From: PALSA-505 sp035308365
Lineage (GTDB): Bacteria > Actinomycetota > Actinomycetes > Streptosporangiales > Streptosporangiaceae
Direction: 5' to 3'
DNA length: 20,763 nucleotides
NCBI GenBank assembly: GCA_035308365.1
Contig: DATGGU010000109.1
Coordinates: 1 to 20,763, forward strand
Shown here: piece by piece, positions 1 to 8,168 of the stretch
Layout of the letters: every line of letters starts with the position of its first letter
Position numbering within the stretch: position 1 is the first letter of the stretch
Notes under the pieces: model-generated
What the model was told of the DNA's origin: nothing
Databases searched by the model: none
The model's input: the letters and a program-made list of their open reading frames with translations, nothing else
Program-made: the position numbers and the translations under genes

Positions 1-392
1 GGCAACTGGCGAGGCGGCCTTGCCTTGCCAGCAGCGGCCGGGCCGTGGAGTGGAGCCCGGGCCAATGACATCCGGCGACGTTCCTCGATCGCGTCGCGGG
101 CCGTAGCGAGCGCTCTTTGCTCGGCCGGTGTCGCCCCTAGAGCGATCAGTATGTCCTCGAGCCGGTCGGCCGCTGGCAGCGATCTCCCTTCCAGCCAGTT
201 GTTGATGGAGCTGTGCCCGTAACCGGTCTCGCCGGCCAGCTTCCGGCAGGTCACCTTCCGGCCGGTCGTATCGCGGGTCCGCCGTAGTAAACGGCGAAGC
301 GCTCTGCCCAGAGCTTCGGCGGTCTCGATGTCCTCAATACGGTCGGCGGCCGGGCTGAACGGCGGCCTGTCGCCATCGCTTCCAGTACCCAT
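1..392 (-). CDS. XRE-type helix-turn-helix regulator, 5' part only
   Basis: Reading the minus strand from ATG at 392 gives about 130 residues that run off the window edge, so the C-terminus is missing. Residues about 25-85 look like a lambda-repressor/XRE helix-turn-helix domain: an Arg-rich first helix, then CRKLAGETGYGHSSINNWL, where the second helix and the Ser/Asn-rich recognition helix are recognisable, then a helix starting at PAADRLEDIL. Such proteins are common DNA-binding regulators in actinomycetes. A good ribosome site (GGAGG, about 6 nt ahead of ATG) supports this start. The gene lies downstream of the beta-lactamase-like gene on the same strand, but the roughly 145 nt between them contain a palindromic site and a possible promoter, so it is probably transcribed separately and may repress itself. 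Its targets and any ligand are unknown. Confidence 0.75.
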   Translation of the reverse strand, partial: MGTGSDGDRPPFSPAADRIEDIETAEALGRALRRLLRRTRDTTGRKVTCRKLAGETGYGHSSINNWLEGRSLPAADRLEDILIALGATPAEQRALATARDAIEERRRMSLARAPLHGPAAAGKARPPRQL

Positions 393-423
393 GCCTGCCT
401 CCGGTGGAGTAAGGCCAGGTACA

Positions 424-452
424 AACCTATCCACTCGGACCTACATGCGTAA
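424..452 (-). promoter_or_regulatory. Possible promoter of the XRE-type regulator
   Basis: Read on the minus strand, TTACGC (447-452) and TAGGTT (424-429) are separated by 17 nt and sit about 30 nt ahead of the ribosome site of the gene starting at 392. The match to the sigma-70-type consensus is moderate. The palindromic site at 448-475 overlaps and abuts the -35 side, which would suit repression. Confidence 0.35.
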
Positions 453-475
453 TGAAAACGTGATTACGTAATCAC
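448..475. promoter_or_regulatory. Palindromic operator candidate with three half-sites
   Basis: The 16-mer at 460-475, GTGATTACGTAATCAC, is a perfect palindrome. A third half-site, CGTAATGA (448-455), lies 13-14 bp further toward the XRE gene and forms a second inverted repeat with the left arm of the palindrome. The block is clearly AT-richer than its surroundings and lies at the promoter of the helix-turn-helix gene starting at 392. The simplest reading is an operator bound by that regulator, which is an inference. Confidence 0.55.
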
Positions 476-536
476 ATCCAATCAAAAGGCGGGCGATCCG
501 CGATGCTGGCACCGGCAGAAGTAATTGGCGCGTGCT

Positions 537-1958
537 TCAGCCTGGTTGCCACCCGCGGGGGTCCGGCCTCGCCGCGAGCGGGGAGGCCGGACCGTACGGC
601 TGCCGGGTGAAAACAAAGTTGCCCACGTCGATGTGGCCGATCTCGCCGCCGGGGCCGGGTACCAGGCGGAGCGTCTCGCCGGCGTAGTAGCCGTCCAGCC
701 CGGTCCAGGTGCCGTCGGCCTCGGCGCGGAAGCGCGAGCTGCGTCCCCGGCCGCTGACCGGAACCAGATCCAGCCCCCGGCCGGCCAGCAGTCGCAGCGC
801 GAACGGCCGTGGTCCCCAGTACCACAGGCCGGTCAGCGCGAGCAGCGCCTGGTCGGCCTCGGCCAGCGGCCGCCAGGGCGCGGGCATCGGCGGCTCGTAC
901 TCCGCCACGATCTTGATCAGGTCGGCGGCGACCCCGTTGGTGTCCGGGCCGGACGTGGCGTTGGCCAGGGCGACCCCGCCGAGCCCGTCGGCCGGGCTCA
1001 CCCACAGCCCGCAGACGAAGCCGGGCATCGAGCCGAGGTGGCCGTAGAGCGTGCGGCCGCCGGAGTGCAGGATCTGGAGGCCGAGCCCGTACCCGAAGTC
1101 CGGGGGACCGTCCTGCCCGGAGGCGCAGACCCGCATCTCGGCCAGCGTCCCGGCGGACAGCACCCGGTCGTCGCCGTCGATGAGGAACGCGGCGAACCGG
1201 CACAGGTCGGCCGCGGTCGACCACAGATCGGCGGCCGGCCTCATCCGGCCGGTGTCCATGGCGGGCTCGGGCTGGAGCAGGTCCGCCCACGGGTGCACGG
1301 CCCAGCCGCGTTCGTGCGGCGGCTGGGGCAGGACGCTGGTGCGGGTCATGCCGAGCGGCTCGAGGATCTCCTGCCGCAGCACCTGCTCCCAGTCCTGGCC
1401 GCGAAGCTGGGCGACGAGCGCGCCGAGCAGGGCGTAGCCGGGGTTGGAGTAGTGGAAGATCCGGCCGGCCGGGTGTGGCCGGGGCCGCTCGCCGAAGACG
1501 TCGGCCAGTTCGGGCCGCAGGCCGGCCGGGGTGCGCTCCCACCACGGGCCGTCCGCCTCCGCGGCCAGCCCCGAGGTGTGTGACAGCAACTGGGCTATGG
1601 TCGCGTCCTGCGCCTGCGGGGCATCCAGGTGCTTGCCCAGCGGATCGGCAAGATCCAGCAGGCCCTCGTCGCGCAGCCGCATCACCAGGACGGCGGCGAA
1701 CGTCTTGGTCAGCGAGCCGATGCGGTACTGGATGCCGTCGCCGGGCTCGTCGCCACCGGACATCCGGCGCACGCCGCACCAGGCCATCCGGCCCGATCTG
1801 AGCACGGCCGCGGTCAGCGAGGGCGCCCGGCCGTCGGCCTGCCCCACGGCCACCCGGTGCATGAGCGCCCGCCGCGTGGCGGGCAGCAACTCTTGGCCAG
1901 GTTCGGCCGTAGAGTGTCTTTCCGGCTCAGAAAGCTCGCCATCCGACAGCCCAGACAT
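537..1958 (-). CDS. Serine beta-lactamase-like hydrolase (class C / PBP4* family)
   Basis: This 473-residue protein has the three active-site motifs of serine penicillin-recognising enzymes in the class C/esterase branch: S82-L-T-K85 (nucleophile and general base), Y170-S-N172, and H307-L-G309 in place of the usual KTG. No clear signal peptide is visible, so it is probably cytoplasmic. Such enzymes can be D-peptidases, esterases or amidases; real beta-lactam resistance cannot be claimed. After the catalytic domain (to about residue 345) comes a beta-rich C-terminal domain of about 110 residues rich in Trp, Tyr and Gly. The start follows hutF by 55 nt on the same strand with a weak GGG-type ribosome site, so it may be co-transcribed with the hut genes; its role there is unknown. 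Met33 is a less likely alternative start. Confidence 0.88.
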   Translation of the reverse strand: MSGLSDGELSEPERHSTAEPGQELLPATRRALMHRVAVGQADGRAPSLTAAVLRSGRMAWCGVRRMSGGDEPGDGIQYRIGSLTKTFAAVLVMRLRDEGLLDLADPLGKHLDAPQAQDATIAQLLSHTSGLAAEADGPWWERTPAGLRPELADVFGERPRPHPAGRIFHYSNPGYALLGALVAQLRGQDWEQVLRQEILEPLGMTRTSVLPQPPHERGWAVHPWADLLQPEPAMDTGRMRPAADLWSTAADLCRFAAFLIDGDDRVLSAGTLAEMRVCASGQDGPPDFGYGLGLQILHSGGRTLYGHLGSMPGFVCGLWVSPADGLGGVALANATSGPDTNGVAADLIKIVAEYEPPMPAPWRPLAEADQALLALTGLWYWGPRPFALRLLAGRGLDLVPVSGRGRSSRFRAEADGTWTGLDGYYAGETLRLVPGPGGEIGHIDVGNFVFTRQPYGPASPLAARPDPRGWQPG

Positions 1959-2013
1959 GGCGCAACCCTACTGGGGCCGGCCGACCCGCCCGGCGGCTGG
2001 GCCGGCGGCGCTC

Positions 2014-3423
2014 TCAGCCCAGCACGGCCGCGATCGTCGCACCGAGCGCCGCCGGGACGTCGCCGGCGAGCAGATGGTGGCCGTCGCGGACCACGTCCCG
2101 GCCAGCCACCACGACGTTGCGCACGTCGGCGGCGGTGGCCGCGAAGATCACGCTCTCCAGCACGGTGGCATCGCCGGTGCCGGCCAGCCGCGGGGTGTCC
2201 AGCGCGACCGTGACCAGGTCGGCCAGCGCCCCGGGCACGATCTGGCCGGCGTCCGGCCAGCCGAGGCAGGCATGTCCGGCCACGGTGGCGGCGGTGGCCA
2301 GGTCGGCGGCGCTGAACTGGCCGCGCTGGCCGGTCGCGAGGCGCTGGGTCAGCTCGATCCCCCGGGCCTCGGCGAACAGGTCCACCACCGCGTGGCTGTC
2401 GCTGCCCACCGACAGCGGGCTGCCCGCCGACGCCAGCCCTCGCGCCGGGCCGATACCGTCGGCCAGGTCAGCCTCGGTGGTCGGGCAGAAGCAGACGCAG
2501 GTCTGGCTGCCGCCGAGCAACCGCATGTCGAACGCGGTCAGGTGGGTCGCGTGCACCATCGTGGCACGCGGGCCGAGCACGCCGGACGCGCTCAGCAGCT
2601 CGGCCGGGGTGCTGCCGTAGGCGGCCTGGCTGGCATCGTTCTCGGCCGGCTGCTCGGACAGGTGCGCGTGCAGCGGCGCGCCGTAGCGGCGCGACCAGGC
2701 GGCCACTTCGGGCATCTGCGACCGCGGCACCGCGCGCACCGAGTGGATCGCCGACCCGGCCCGGGCGTGCGGGGCGAGCACGCCGTGGGAGTCCGGGCCG
2801 AGTTGCTCCACCCGCTCCGCCCACCGGCCGCTGTCGCCATCGCCGAACCTGAGCTGCGGGCCCTGCAGCGGCTGCCGCTCTCCGTCCACCGCAAGCCCCG
2901 CAGTCAGGTAGCAGGTGTCGAGGAGGGTGATCCTGATTCCCGCCTCGGCCGCGGCCTGCAGGAGGGCGTGGCCCATCGCGTTCGGGTCGTCGTATGGCGC
3001 GCCGCCGGGCCCGTGGTGCAGATAATGGAACTCGCCCACGCAGGTGACACCGGCCAGCGCCATCTCGGCGTAGACGGCCCGGGCCAGCGCCAGGTAGCTG
3101 TCGGGCGTGAGCCGGCCGGCCACCTCGTACATTCGTTCCCGCCAGGTCCAGAACGTGCCCGGGCCCGCCTGGGTGATGCCGCGCAGCGCCCGGTGGAACG
3201 CGTGCGAATGGGCGTTGGCCAGTCCGGGCAGGGTGAGCCCACGCAGCCGGACGGTGCCGGCCGGCGCGTCCGGCCACCGGCTGCCCGGCTCGACAGTGGT
3301 GAACCTGCCGTCCATCGCCTCGATCAGCACGTCACGCCGGACGCCCTGGCCGGGCACCCAGGCCAGCTCGGCATGCCACCGCCGCAGCACAGCCGGGCCA
3401 TCTGTGCCGGGGGTGCCGCCCAT
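2014..3423 (-). CDS. hutF: Formimidoylglutamate deiminase (HutF)
   Basis: HutF hydrolyses N-formimidoyl-L-glutamate to N-formyl-L-glutamate and ammonia in the five-step histidine pathway. The 469-residue sequence is an amidohydrolase-superfamily TIM barrel. Visible metal and catalytic motifs are A71-H-S-H74 in GLANAHSHAFHRALRG, H252-A-H254 in LHAHLSEQ, the VHATHLT strand near 290, the HutF-typical CFCPTTEADLADGIGP (311-326), and D342 in VGSDSH. The length fits the family (about 450-470). Its start codon overlaps the stop of the M20 gene by one base (TGATG), so translation is probably coupled. The related guanine and imidazolone-propionate hydrolases share the fold, but the CPTTEA motif and the hutU neighbour favour HutF. 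Confidence 0.92.
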   Translation of the reverse strand: MGGTPGTDGPAVLRRWHAELAWVPGQGVRRDVLIEAMDGRFTTVEPGSRWPDAPAGTVRLRGLTLPGLANAHSHAFHRALRGITQAGPGTFWTWRERMYEVAGRLTPDSYLALARAVYAEMALAGVTCVGEFHYLHHGPGGAPYDDPNAMGHALLQAAAEAGIRITLLDTCYLTAGLAVDGERQPLQGPQLRFGDGDSGRWAERVEQLGPDSHGVLAPHARAGSAIHSVRAVPRSQMPEVAAWSRRYGAPLHAHLSEQPAENDASQAAYGSTPAELLSASGVLGPRATMVHATHLTAFDMRLLGGSQTCVCFCPTTEADLADGIGPARGLASAGSPLSVGSDSHAVVDLFAEARGIELTQRLATGQRGQFSAADLATAATVAGHACLGWPDAGQIVPGALADLVTVALDTPRLAGTGDATVLESVIFAATAADVRNVVVAGRDVVRDGHHLLAGDVPAALGATIAAVLG

Positions 3424-4670
3424 CAGCAGGCCAGGTCTTCGAGCACGGCGGCCAGGGCGGTGACGCCCAGCTCGCAGTCGGCCAGCCCGGCATGTTCGGC
3501 GGGCGCGTGCGACACGCCGGTCGGGTTGCGCACGAACAGCATGGCCGCCGGCACCCGGGCGGCGAGCACCCCGGCGTCGTGCCCGGCGCCGGTGGGCAGC
3601 ACCGGCGCGTCGATCCCGGCCGCGGCGAGTGTGCGCACGATCCGCTCACGCAGCGCCGGGTCGAAGCCGGCCGGCGGCGTGACCGACTCGATGGCCACAG
3701 CCAGCTCGACGCCGTGCTCGGTGGCGGCCAGCGCGGCGGCCTCCCGGATCTCGTCCACGGTCAGCGCCAGGCCCTCGGGGTCCGGCGCCCTGGCGTCCAG
3801 CCAGGCACGTACCGACGAGCTGACCGCGTTGACCCCGCCCGGCTCGGCGATGACCTTGCCGAACGTCGCCAGCGTCCCCAGCCGTCCCGCGCACTCCCGC
3901 GCGGCCAGCACCGTCGCGGCATACGGCAGCATGGGGTCCTGACGGTCCGGCAGCCGGGCCGTCCCGGCGTGATCGGCGCGGCCGGTGAAGCCGAACCGCC
4001 AGCGGCCGTGCGGCCAGATGCCCTCGGCGACCCCGATCGCCGCGCCCTGCCCCGTACCGTCCGGCTGGGTTCCACCCAGTGTGGCCAGCGCGCGGCCCTG
4101 CTCGACGTGCAGCTCCACGAACGCGCCGATGCTGGCCACCAGCTCCTCGTCCGGGCCGGCCAGCGAGGGGTCGTGCCCGGCCGCGGTCATCGCCTCGGCC
4201 AGGCTGACGCCGTCGCCGTCCCGCAGCGCCAGCGCCGTTCCCGGTGTCAGCAGCCCGGTCAGCAGCTTGCTGCCCAGGCACGCGACGCCGAACCTGGCGC
4301 CCTCCTCCTCGCTGAAGGCCGCCACCGCGATCGGCCGGGCCGGCACCCGGCCACGTTCGCGGAGCAGGTCGATGGCGGCGAATCCCGACGCCACGCCGAG
4401 CGGGCCGTCGAACGCGCCGCCCTCGGGCACCGAGTCCAGGTGGCTCCCGGTCACCACGGCGCCGTCCCGGCCGCCGCCGGCCGTGTCCCACCAGGCCCAC
4501 AGGTTCCCGTTGCCGTCCGGCGTGACCGCGAGGCCGCGCTCGGCCGCGGCGGCCCGGAACCAGGCGCGGCAGGCCAGGTCGGCCTCGGTCCAGGAGAACC
4601 GGCGGTACCCACCGGTCTCAGGGTTGCGCCCGATGGGCAGCAGCGGCTCCCAGAGGCCGGCGAAGCTCAT
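3423..4670 (-). CDS. M20-family amidohydrolase, likely N-formylglutamate deformylase of the hut pathway
   Basis: This 415-residue protein belongs to the M20 zinc family that includes allantoate amidohydrolase and N-carbamoyl-L-amino-acid hydrolase. Expected two-metal ligands are visible: H77 in TGSHLDSVPEGG, D88 in FDGPLGV, E122/E123 in FSEEEGARFG, H188 in ELHVEQG, and H388 in GVSHAPAEH. H234 (RADHAGT) and H364 (GAGHDAG) are further family-conserved positions. Residues about 205-325 are the usual dimerisation lid. Automatic annotation would call it allantoate amidohydrolase. Its position, with ATGA overlap to hutU upstream and one-base overlap to hutF downstream, argues that it removes formate from the HutF product to give glutamate, standing in for HutG. 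That function is inferred from context. Confidence 0.87.
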   Translation of the reverse strand: MSFAGLWEPLLPIGRNPETGGYRRFSWTEADLACRAWFRAAAAERGLAVTPDGNGNLWAWWDTAGGGRDGAVVTGSHLDSVPEGGAFDGPLGVASGFAAIDLLRERGRVPARPIAVAAFSEEEGARFGVACLGSKLLTGLLTPGTALALRDGDGVSLAEAMTAAGHDPSLAGPDEELVASIGAFVELHVEQGRALATLGGTQPDGTGQGAAIGVAEGIWPHGRWRFGFTGRADHAGTARLPDRQDPMLPYAATVLAARECAGRLGTLATFGKVIAEPGGVNAVSSSVRAWLDARAPDPEGLALTVDEIREAAALAATEHGVELAVAIESVTPPAGFDPALRERIVRTLAAAGIDAPVLPTGAGHDAGVLAARVPAAMLFVRNPTGVSHAPAEHAGLADCELGVTALAAVLEDLAC

Positions 4671-6343
4671 GGGCTCATCGGCAGCTTGACGCCGCGCTGG
4701 ACGGCCACCTCGGAGGCCCGGTCATAGCCGGCGTCCGCGTGCCGCAGCACACCCATGCCCGGGTCGTTGGTCAGCACGCGTTCCAGCTTGCGGGCGGCCA
4801 GCTCGGTGCCGTCCGCGACGCACACCTGGCCGGCGTGGATCGACCGGCCGATGCCGACGCCGCCGCCGTGGTGCACGCTCACCCAGGACGCGCCCGACGA
4901 CACGTTGACCAGGGCGTTGAGGATCGGCCAGTCGGCGATCGCGTCCGAGCCGTCGGCCATCCCCTCGGTCTCCCGGTAGGGCGAGGCGACCGAGCCGCAG
5001 TCCAGGTGGTCGCGGCCGAGCACGATCGGGGCGCTGACCTCGCCTCGCGCCACCAGGCTGTTGAAGGCCAGCCCGGCCTTGTCCCGTTCGCCGTAGCCGA
5101 GCCAGCAGATCCTGGCCGGCAGGCCCTGGAAGTGCACCCTCTGCCCGGCCAGCCGGATCCACCTGGCCAGCGCCTCGTTGCCGGGGAACAGGTCGAGAAT
5201 GGCCGCGTCGGTGACCGCGATGTCCTTGGGGTCGCCGGACAGCGCTGCCCAGCGGAACGGGCCCTTGCCCTCACAGAACAACGGCCTGATGTAGGCGGGG
5301 ACGAAGCCGGGGAACGCGAACGCGCGGCCGTACCCGGCCAGCTCGGCCTCACCACGGATGGAGTTGCCGTAGTCGAACACTTCGGCCCCGGCGTCGGCGA
5401 AGCCGACCATCGCCTCGACGTGCGCCGCCATCGACTCGCGTGCCCGGCGGGTGAACCCGTCCGGGTCCTCGGCCCGCAGCGGCGCCATGTCCTCGAAGGC
5501 CACGCCGCGCGGCAGGTAGGTCAGCGGGTCGTGCGCCGAGGTCTGGTCGGTGACCACGTCGATGGGCGCACCCATCCGCAGCAGGGCGGGCACCACGTCG
5601 GCGGCGTTGCCGAGCAGGCCGATGGACAGCGCCGTGCCACTGCCGGCGGCGCCCACCGCCCGGCGCAGCGCGTCGTCGATGTCGCCGGCCTGCTCGTCGA
5701 GATAGCCGTGCTCGATCCGCCGGGCGATCCTGGACGGGTCGCACTCGATGCAGACCGCCACGCCGCCGTTCATGGTCACCGCCAGCGGCTGGGCACCGCC
5801 CATGCCGCCGAGGCCGGCGGTCAGCGTGATCGTGCCGGACAGCGTGCCGCCGAACCGCTTCGCCGCGACCGCGGCGAACGTCTCGTAGGTGCCCTGCAGG
5901 ATGCCCTGGGTGCCGATGTAGATCCAGGACCCGGCCGTCATCTGGCCGTACATGGTCAGCCCGAGCCCTTCGAGCCGCCGGAACTCCTCCCAGGTGGCCC
6001 ACTGCGGTACCAGGTTGGAGTTGGCGATCAGCACCCGGGGCGCCCACTCGTGCGTCCGGACCACCCCGACCGGCTTGCCCGACTGCACCAGCAGGGTCTC
6101 GTCGCCGTCGAGCTCGGTCAGCGACGCCACGATGGCGTCGAAGGCGTCCCAGCTCCGCGCCGCCCGGCCCGATCCGCCATAGACGATCAGCTGGTCGGGA
6201 TGCTCGGCGACCTCAGGGTCGAGGTTGTTCATCAGCATCCGCATGGCCGCTTCCTGCGGCCAGCCCTTGCAGGTCAGGGCCGTGCCCCTGGGGGCACGGA
6301 CGGGCCGCGGCCCGGCGCGGCCAGATCCATGCTCGGCAGTCAT
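4667..6343 (-). CDS. hutU: Urocanate hydratase (HutU)
   Basis: HutU adds water to urocanate to give 4-imidazolone-5-propionate, using tightly bound NAD+ as an electrophile. The 558-residue sequence matches the family throughout: YGGSGRAARSW (55-65), QSGKPVGVVRTH, NSNLVPQWATW, MYGQMTAGSWIYIGTQGI, the NAD-binding region around TAGLGGMGGAQP (175-186), and GLPARICWLGYGER (407-420) with the conserved active-site C413. ATG at 6343 has a good ribosome site (AGGGG about 6 nt upstream). It is the first gene of the block hutU - M20 hydrolase - hutF - beta-lactamase-like gene, with overlapping junctions between the first three. A perfect hairpin at 6396-6428 separates it from the transporter operon, so it probably has its own promoter; TAAGGT (minus strand, 6373-6378) is a weak -10 candidate. 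Confidence 0.97.
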   Translation of the reverse strand: MTAEHGSGRAGPRPVRAPRGTALTCKGWPQEAAMRMLMNNLDPEVAEHPDQLIVYGGSGRAARSWDAFDAIVASLTELDGDETLLVQSGKPVGVVRTHEWAPRVLIANSNLVPQWATWEEFRRLEGLGLTMYGQMTAGSWIYIGTQGILQGTYETFAAVAAKRFGGTLSGTITLTAGLGGMGGAQPLAVTMNGGVAVCIECDPSRIARRIEHGYLDEQAGDIDDALRRAVGAAGSGTALSIGLLGNAADVVPALLRMGAPIDVVTDQTSAHDPLTYLPRGVAFEDMAPLRAEDPDGFTRRARESMAAHVEAMVGFADAGAEVFDYGNSIRGEAELAGYGRAFAFPGFVPAYIRPLFCEGKGPFRWAALSGDPKDIAVTDAAILDLFPGNEALARWIRLAGQRVHFQGLPARICWLGYGERDKAGLAFNSLVARGEVSAPIVLGRDHLDCGSVASPYRETEGMADGSDAIADWPILNALVNVSSGASWVSVHHGGGVGIGRSIHAGQVCVADGTELAARKLERVLTNDPGMGVLRHADAGYDRASEVAVQRGVKLPMSP

Positions 6344-6395
6344 GACTCACCCCTGTACGCGGCTGCCTGAGGACCTTAACACGGCCAGGAGCGCG

Positions 6396-6428
6396 GCTGC
6401 CCGCGGCCGGGTCCCGGCCGCGGGCAGC
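6396..6428 (-). terminator. Strong GC-rich hairpin, likely terminator of the ABC transporter operon
   Basis: The arms GCTGCCCGCGGCCGG (6396-6410) and its exact reverse complement (6414-6428) enclose a 3-nt loop. The hairpin lies about 35 nt beyond the stop codon of the solute-binding protein gene and about 50 nt ahead of hutU, all on the minus strand. No T-tract follows, as is common for actinomycete terminators. It may also stabilise the transporter mRNA 3' end. Confidence 0.7.
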
Positions 6429-6463
6429 ACAACGATTCCGGGCAAGCCTCGAATATCAGCGCC

Positions 6464-7432
6464 TCACATCAGGCCTTCGGTGCTCAGGAAACCCTGCGCG
6501 ACCTGGGTGTAGCTCGCGTGCTGCACGACCAGCGCCGTGTCCATCTGCAGCAGGGCCGAGGTGGTCAGCTTCGCGGAGATCGCGTTGAGCAGGCCGACGA
6601 TCTTCGAGTCCACGCCGGCCTTGTAGACCAGTGGGATGACGTTCTGCGCGGCGAAGTTGTTCTTCGGGTCGGTGAGGGTGACGAAGTGGTTGGTGGCGAT
6701 CTGCGGTGTGGTGGTGAATATGTCCGCGGCCTGCACCTTGCCGTTCTTCAGGTCGGTGATGGTGATCGGGCCGGACTCGTCGGTCGGCACGAAATTCTTG
6801 AAGGTCAGCCCGTAGTTCTTCTTCAGGCCGACCAGTCCGTCCGTGCGGGTCCTGAACTCCGGCGGCCCACCGAAGACCATCTTGCTCGCGTAGGGCTTCA
6901 GGTCCGCGATCGAGGTCAGGTGATCCTTCGTCGCGGTGGCCTGGGTGACGGTGACCGAGTCCGCGTCCTGCGCGCTGGCCGGGTTGAGGATCTCCAGCGT
7001 GCTCGGCAGGCCGGCCTTGAGCGCGGCATCCACCTGGGCCGTGGTGGCCGCCGTGCTGGTGGTGTTCACCGAGGTGGTCAGCAGCGCGCCGTTGTACTCG
7101 GGGATGATCGTGATCGTGCCCTTCTTGATCTCCGGGTAGTAGACCTCGCGGGCGCCGATGTTGAACTTGGTGGTGACCTTGATCCCATGGGCCTGCAGGT
7201 CGCTGGCGTAGATCTGGGCGAGCAGCTCGTCCTCGGGGAAGTTGGCCGAGCCGACGACCACCGTGCCCTTGCTCGCGCCGGATGACAGCGGGTTGTTCGA
7301 CTTCCCGCTGCCCTTGTTACTGCCGCAGGCGGACAGGGCGACGCCAACGACGACCGCCAGGCCGGCCGCTGCGCAGACCCGCCACCGGGGCCCAGCCGCC
7401 GGCCCTGTTGTGTTCATTGTTATCCGGTGCAT
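6464..7432 (-). CDS. Solute-binding lipoprotein of a QAT/OpuC-type ABC importer
   Basis: From ATG at 7432 the protein has 322 residues: a signal peptide with a hydrophobic stretch and lipobox (ALSAC, lipidated Cys about residue 36), then a Gly/Ser-rich linker, then a two-lobe binding domain. It starts with VVVGSANFPEDELLAQIYASD and continues with IGAREVYYPEIKKG and IIPEYNGALL, the usual signature of glycine-betaine/choline (OpuBC, OsmF) binding proteins, with E-Y replacing the usual PEYTG context only slightly. It would sit on the outer face of the membrane. An AAGGA-type ribosome site precedes 7432; ATG at 7450 or 7417 are alternatives. QAT-family binding proteins also carry histidine (HutX) or ergothioneine (EgtU), so the neighbouring hut genes make an imidazole ligand likely. 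Confidence 0.9.
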   Translation of the reverse strand: MHRITMNTTGPAAGPRWRVCAAAGLAVVVGVALSACGSNKGSGKSNNPLSSGASKGTVVVGSANFPEDELLAQIYASDLQAHGIKVTTKFNIGAREVYYPEIKKGTITIIPEYNGALLTTSVNTTSTAATTAQVDAALKAGLPSTLEILNPASAQDADSVTVTQATATKDHLTSIADLKPYASKMVFGGPPEFRTRTDGLVGLKKNYGLTFKNFVPTDESGPITITDLKNGKVQAADIFTTTPQIATNHFVTLTDPKNNFAAQNVIPLVYKAGVDSKIVGLLNAISAKLTTSALLQMDTALVVQHASYTQVAQGFLSTEGLM

Positions 7433-7485
7433 GAAGCACTTTCCTTCCATGACATCCTGGCGCCTCCCATGACACCCAGGAGCGA

Positions 7486-8163
7486 TCATGACTGCCTGGC
7501 CTGCTGGCGCAGGCCGGCCGAGACGATGAGCCGGCCGAGGCCGGCGAAGAAGAACTGCACAACCAGCGCGAGCACGACGACGCAGGCCGCGCCGGCCGCG
7601 ACCAGCTGGTAGTTGTTGGTGGCCAGGCCGTCGATGATGTAGCGGCCGAACCCGCCCAGGCTGATATAGGCGGCGATCGTGGCGGTCGCGACCACCTGGA
7701 TCGCGGCCGTCCGCAGGCCCAGCAGGATCAGCGGCAGCGCGACCGGCACTTCCACCTTGAAGAGAACCTGCCGCGATGTCATGCCCATTCCGGCCGCCGC
7801 GTCCTTGAGGTCGGCGTCCACGCCGAGGACACCCTCGTAGGTGGTCACCATGATCGGCGGGATGGCCAGCACGACCAGGGGGATCAGCCAGGCCCAGGAG
7901 GCGCCGCCGGAGGAGATGAAGGCGAGCACCAGCAGCCCCAGGGTAGGCAGCGACCGCCAGACGTTGGCGATGCTGACCAGCGTGAACCCACCCCGGCCGG
8001 TATGCCCCATGAGCACGCCGGCCGGCAGCGCGATGACCGACGCGATCGCCATCGCGAGCACGGTGTACTCGAGGTGCTCGATGAGCCTGGCCGGCACGCC
8101 GTTCGACCCGGACCAGTGATGCGCCAGCGACAGCCACTGCCAGGCGAAGCTGAAAAAGCTCAT
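7486..8163 (-). CDS. ABC importer permease, OpuC/QAT type (second permease)
   Basis: The 225-residue membrane protein has about 5-6 transmembrane segments. A binding-protein-dependent transport signature (EAA loop) is visible at GMGMTSRQVLFKVEVPVALP, followed by LILLGLRTAAIQVVATATIAAYI and a GGFGRYIIDGLA segment that is very typical of OpuBB/OpuBD/OsmW permeases. It starts 5 nt after the stop of the other permease (8169-8855) and ends 53 nt before the binding-protein gene, so it is clearly in the same operon. It should form a heterodimeric channel with its partner and couple to the ATPase encoded at 8852-10057. Confidence 0.93.
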   Translation of the reverse strand: MSFFSFAWQWLSLAHHWSGSNGVPARLIEHLEYTVLAMAIASVIALPAGVLMGHTGRGGFTLVSIANVWRSLPTLGLLVLAFISSGGASWAWLIPLVVLAIPPIMVTTYEGVLGVDADLKDAAAGMGMTSRQVLFKVEVPVALPLILLGLRTAAIQVVATATIAAYISLGGFGRYIIDGLATNNYQLVAAGAACVVVLALVVQFFFAGLGRLIVSAGLRQQARQS

Positions 8164-8168
8164 GGCGG

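Noticed and set aside
1531..3942. An 803-codon open frame on the plus strand.
   Set aside because: It is a frame opposite to the beta-lactamase-like gene, hutF and the M20 gene, low in recognisable motifs; high GC opens such antisense frames.
6464..8137. A single 557-codon open frame could suggest a permease-binding-protein fusion.
   Set aside because: The upstream part is an out-of-frame shadow of the permease gene. A signal peptide with lipobox begins after ATG 7432, so the true gene starts there.
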